From positions 1,160,360 through 1,224,359 of the forward strand of contig CAVUKI010000001.1 in NCBI GenBank assembly GCA_963741995.1: a DNA stretch of 64,000 nt, written 5' to 3'. A program made the translations under genes and the position numbers. The stretch comes from Bog-473 sp963741995 (lineage in GTDB: Bacteria; Actinomycetota; Acidimicrobiia; Acidimicrobiales; RAAP-2). Each line of letters begins with the position of its first letter. Positions within the stretch are counted from its first letter, which is position 1. The notes below the pieces were generated by a model, which worked only from the letters and a program-made list of their open reading frames with translations, did not search any database and was not told the origin of the DNA. Shown in pieces: positions 61,563-64,000 of this stretch.

Positions 61563-62381
61563 TGTCGAGCATCGACGAGAGGGACTCGCAATGATCTATG
61601 AAACCTTGAAACTCGAGCGCCACGGCCCGGTTGGCTGGTTGATCAACAATCGTCCGGAGCGCCTCAATGCCATGAACAACGCCATGCGGGACGAATTCGC
61701 CGAGGCGTGGAAGGAGTTGGACGCAGATCCCGCGGTCCGGGTGATCGTCCACACCGGAGAGGGCAAGGCGTTCCAGACGGGCGCTGACATGATCGAGATC
61801 GCATCCGACGGCGTCGGCTTCGAGCGGTATCGGGAGTCGAGCGAAAACTTTGATTTTCACTTCACCTCCTGGCACAACGAAGTGTGGAAGCCGGTCATCA
61901 CGGCGGTCAACGGGATATGTGCGGGCGGGGGCTTCCATTGGATCGCCGACGCCGACATCGTGCTCGCGGCCTCTGACGCAACCTTCCTCGACCCTCACGT
62001 ATCGGTGGGGCAGGTGGCCGCCTACGAGTTGATCGGACTGGCCCGACGCATGCCCTTCGAGGCGGTCCTGCGCATGGCGCTGGTCGGACGGCACGAGCGC
62101 ATGTCGGCTGACCGGGCACTGGCACTGGGCATGATCAGCCAGGTGGTCGACCCGCCCGAGCGCCTGCGCGAAGAGGCTCAGGCGTTGGCGGAGAAGATCG
62201 CCGCGCAACTCACCCGCCGCCATGGCAGCCACCAAGCGGGCGTTGTGGGGCGCGCTCGAGCAGGGACTGACCGACGCCTGCAAGGCAGGGGCCGCGGAGC
62301 TCGTGTCGATGTGGGGGCATCCCGACCAGGTCGAAGGTCCCGCGGCCTTCGCCGAGAAGCGAGAGCCGCAGTGGGCCACGA
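61104..62381 (+). repeat. Near-identical 427/428-bp direct repeat shared by the two crotonases
   Basis: 61104-61530 and 61954-62381 differ by three clustered substitutions and one inserted C, offset 850 bp. The 5' halves of the same genes are much more diverged. This is the signature of gene conversion or unequal recombination, or of an assembly error. Confidence 0.9.
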
Positions 62382-62404
62382 TCGAGGGGACCGCAGCGAG
62401 TTGA
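61591..62404 (+). pseudogene. Crotonase family protein, copy B, frameshifted
   Basis: ATG 61591 follows GAGAGGGA. The frame encodes a crotonase (LINNRPERLNAMN, FQTGADMIEI, TAVNGICAGGGFHW, FLDPHVSVGQVAAYEL) identical to copy A in the second half until AEKIA. There an extra C at 62201-62202 shifts it; the original ending (MAATKRALWGALE..) continues in another frame to the stop at 62404, while the shifted frame runs on to 62439. The fold's C-terminal helices would be lost unless the insertion is a sequence error. Confidence 0.85.
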
Positions 62405-62435
62405 TCCGAGGCTCCGCTTCGGTGGGATTCACCCA

Positions 62436-63722
62436 ATGAGCGTCATCCCGCTGGCAGAGCTCTGGAGACGAGTCGCCGTGGTCTCGGGCATCGACGCGAC
62501 GTACGGAGCACCTTTCGGCGCACTCGGGGTGGTGCCGGTGCCCGGCGCAGCTGCCCCCCTCTTCGCCAAGGCGCACCAAAGGGTCCACGGCGCGCGTGCC
62601 GCGGCACACCGCGGCGAAGGCAGCTTCTGGCTGCCCGGGCTGGATGCGGGGCCCTGCCTCACCGTCGAGGTGGACTCCGCGGAAGCGTTGGTGGCCGCCG
62701 CTCCCACGCTTTCCGCTGCGGAAGTCGAGCTGCGCATCACCTTGGATCCCACTCAGCTGGTCGAGGAATCGGCCCTGCGGGCCGGCGTCCCTGACGAAAA
62801 TTGGTTGGAGCCTGCCGCCGAAACGGTCGAGACAATGGGCGCCGCTGCCACGCTTCTTCTGCTGGCCGGCCCGGGAGTCATCCGGCACATGGCGGTCCCG
62901 GGCCTCCACGATCTGGCCGTCTCGGCGGGAGTCGGCGTCTTGAACACCTGGGGCGCAAAGGGAGTATTCGATTGGAGGAGCCAACACCACCTCGCCACCA
63001 TTGGATTGCAGGCAGACGATTTCGTGCTGAGCGGGCTCGACGAAGCCGACCTGATCATTGCCACCGGCTTGGACCAGGCTGAGTCTCCCGAGGAACGGTG
63101 GCGGTTGGCTCCCGCACTGACGGTCCATCCGGCCGGCCTTGCCCCGCTGGCTGAAGCGTGCGGCCCCAGCCGCCGCACGCCGATGACCATGCCGCCGCTA
63201 CGTGCTCGTCTGGCGGAGGTGACACAGCGGGGGTGGAGCGTCGAGGCGAGCCCGTTGCCGCCGAGCCGCGCCACGAAGCACTACGCCGAGTGTGTCGCCG
63301 CCGGTGCGCTCGTGGCGGCGGACGCCGGCAACGCCGGGTTCTGGGTGGCGCGCACGCTGGGCACGACGCGGCTCGGCGCTGTGATCGTGCCCTCCACGCC
63401 CTCCCCGGGGTTTGCGGCGGCGTGTGTCGCCGTCTCGCTGCTCCGCCGCCCCAACCGCCCGGCCTTGGCCGTGATCGACCTTGCCGAGGCAGAGGCATCC
63501 ACGGTGATCATGGACGCGGCGGCTGCGCTCGGCGTCCGCGTTCCGGTGGAGGCGTGGGATCCAGAGGGTGATCGCCTCGACGCCGTTGCCCACCGAGACC
63601 GGCTGCGTCAGTTGGTCATCGGGGGACTTTCGGCAGGGGACAGGCTCTGCAGCCTGACCACTGATCCGTACCAGATGTCGGAGATGATCGAGGCGGCCGG
63701 GCCGATCGTGGCCTGGACCTGA
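62436..63722 (+). CDS. Degenerate thiamine-diphosphate (acetolactate synthase-like) enzyme homologue
   Basis: A 428-residue protein. The middle part matches the central domain of the acetolactate synthase/benzoylformate decarboxylase family (LLLAGPGVIRHMAVPGL..GVGVLNTWGAKGVF..DLIIATGLDQAE). The C-terminal part resembles the TPP-binding domain (VAADAGNAGFWVA..PGFAAACVAVSLLRRP) but lacks the GDG..NN motif that binds the metal and pyrophosphate, and the N-terminal domain is short. It is probably not a ThDP enzyme in the ordinary sense. It is the last plus-strand gene of the cluster's right-hand operon. Confidence 0.75.
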   Translation: MSVIPLAELWRRVAVVSGIDATYGAPFGALGVVPVPGAAAPLFAKAHQRVHGARAAAHRGEGSFWLPGLDAGPCLTVEVDSAEALVAAAPTLSAAEVELRITLDPTQLVEESALRAGVPDENWLEPAAETVETMGAAATLLLLAGPGVIRHMAVPGLHDLAVSAGVGVLNTWGAKGVFDWRSQHHLATIGLQADDFVLSGLDEADLIIATGLDQAESPEERWRLAPALTVHPAGLAPLAEACGPSRRTPMTMPPLRARLAEVTQRGWSVEASPLPPSRATKHYAECVAAGALVAADAGNAGFWVARTLGTTRLGAVIVPSTPSPGFAAACVAVSLLRRPNRPALAVIDLAEAEASTVIMDAAAALGVRVPVEAWDPEGDRLDAVAHRDRLRQLVIGGLSAGDRLCSLTTDPYQMSEMIEAAGPIVAWT

Positions 63723-63752
63723 ATCGGTCGCACGGAGGCGGAGTCCACCGAT
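63723..63752. terminator. Inverted repeat between convergent genes
   Basis: ATCGGT (63723-63728) and ACCGAT (63747-63752) face each other between two convergent stop codons. A short bidirectional terminator is likely. Confidence 0.35.
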
Positions 63753-63762
63753 CAGCCCGACG

Positions 63763-64000
63763 TCAGCCGGCGAGCTCCGCACGCAGCTGAAACTTCATCA
63801 CCTTGCCCGTGGGATTCAGCGGGAGAGCATCGACGATGCGGATGGTTCGCGGGACCTTGAAGTTCGCCATATGCTCCCGGCACCAGGCCACGAGCTCGTC
63901 CGGTTCGATGACCTGGTCGGGACGGGGAACGACGAATGCCACCCCGACCTCGCCGAGCCGCTCATCGGGGACCCCGACGACCGCGACCTGTCCTACCGCG
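63763..64000 (-). CDS. Acyl-CoA synthetase, C-terminal part (truncated by window edge)
   Basis: The minus-strand frame entering from the right edge encodes the C-terminal subdomain of an AMP-binding ligase: VAVVGVPDERLGEVGVAFVV, then FKVPRTIRIVDALPLNPTGKVMK with the catalytic lysine, ending at TGA 63765-63763. It is the third acyl-CoA synthetase of the cluster. Confidence 0.92.
   Translation of the reverse strand, partial: AVGQVAVVGVPDERLGEVGVAFVVPRPDQVIEPDELVAWCREHMANFKVPRTIRIVDALPLNPTGKVMKFQLRAELAG

Noticed and set aside
1..64000. CRISPR array, tRNA or rRNA genes
   Set aside because: No regularly spaced 20-40 bp repeats, no cloverleaf with a CCA-type end and no rRNA core sequence were noticed by eye; a covariance-model scan was not possible.

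Overview
The window is high-GC, densely coded actinobacterial chromosome. Several traits point to an uncultured soil or freshwater member of the Acidimicrobiia or a near relative: a secreted protein with repeats of the type 'YWLVASDGGVFAFGDA', an F420-type LLM oxidoreductase, split LigD repair proteins, CHAD/CYTH and CsbD stress proteins, and many GTG/TTG or apparently leaderless starts. The taxonomic call is inference; no rRNA or tRNA gene was seen.

Layout. 1-3.1 kb: a sugar uptake operon on the minus strand (ROK sugar kinase, secreted binding protein, ATPase running off the left edge). 3.2-13.6 kb: housekeeping and stress genes (HicA-like small protein, phosphoribosyltransferase, IPT/TIG membrane protein, cyclopropane fatty acid synthase, isocitrate-dehydrogenase-like protein, two-gene LigD end-joining operon, YihY/BrkB membrane protein, sulfotransferase, Cys/His-rich membrane protein, short-lid adenylate kinase). 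13.7-25.7 kb: GGDEF-EAL protein with a frameshift, VOC protein, large UvrD/HRDC helicase, SnoaL-like protein, GH16-like secreted protein, a HicA-like/eRF1-like gene pair, and small membrane proteins. 25.9-33.0 kb: an oligopeptide-type ABC importer whose second permease and both ATPases are one 1047-residue polypeptide, followed by a frameshifted secreted serine hydrolase. 33.1-41.2 kb: CsbD, a frameshifted MFS transporter, LLM oxidoreductase plus HAD hydrolase, DUF72, CYTH-CHAD, a plasmid-stabilisation-like protein and a DUF6328-like protein. 41.4-44.2 kb: an IS3-family element interrupted in orfA by an IS110-family element.

44.3-64 kb is a catabolic gene cluster: two SDRs, a 3-hydroxyisobutyrate-dehydrogenase-like enzyme, three crotonases, three acyl-CoA synthetases (one cut by the right edge), an acyl-CoA dehydrogenase, a P450, two amidohydrolase-2 proteins, a NIPSNAP-like protein, a ligand-binding protein without a signal peptide, a degenerate ThDP-enzyme homologue, and TetR and GntR regulators. 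Together they look like a route that oxidises, CoA-activates and beta-oxidises or ring-opens an organic acid, perhaps alicyclic or terpenoid; the substrate cannot be read from sequence. An AT-rich 11-bp motif recurs at five intergenic regions of this cluster, including both sides of the GntR promoter region, and may be the operator of a local regulon or a shared promoter core.

Six open reading frames are broken by what look like single-base indels, several in short homopolymers, so some may be sequencing or assembly errors rather than true pseudogenes. The most distinctive observations are the nested IS3/IS110 insertion with a candidate bridge-RNA guide matching the target flank, the shared operator-like motif, the permease-ATPase-ATPase fusion, the HicA-like/eRF1-like pair, the mosaic duplicated crotonases, and the GH16 protein lacking its catalytic acid/base.
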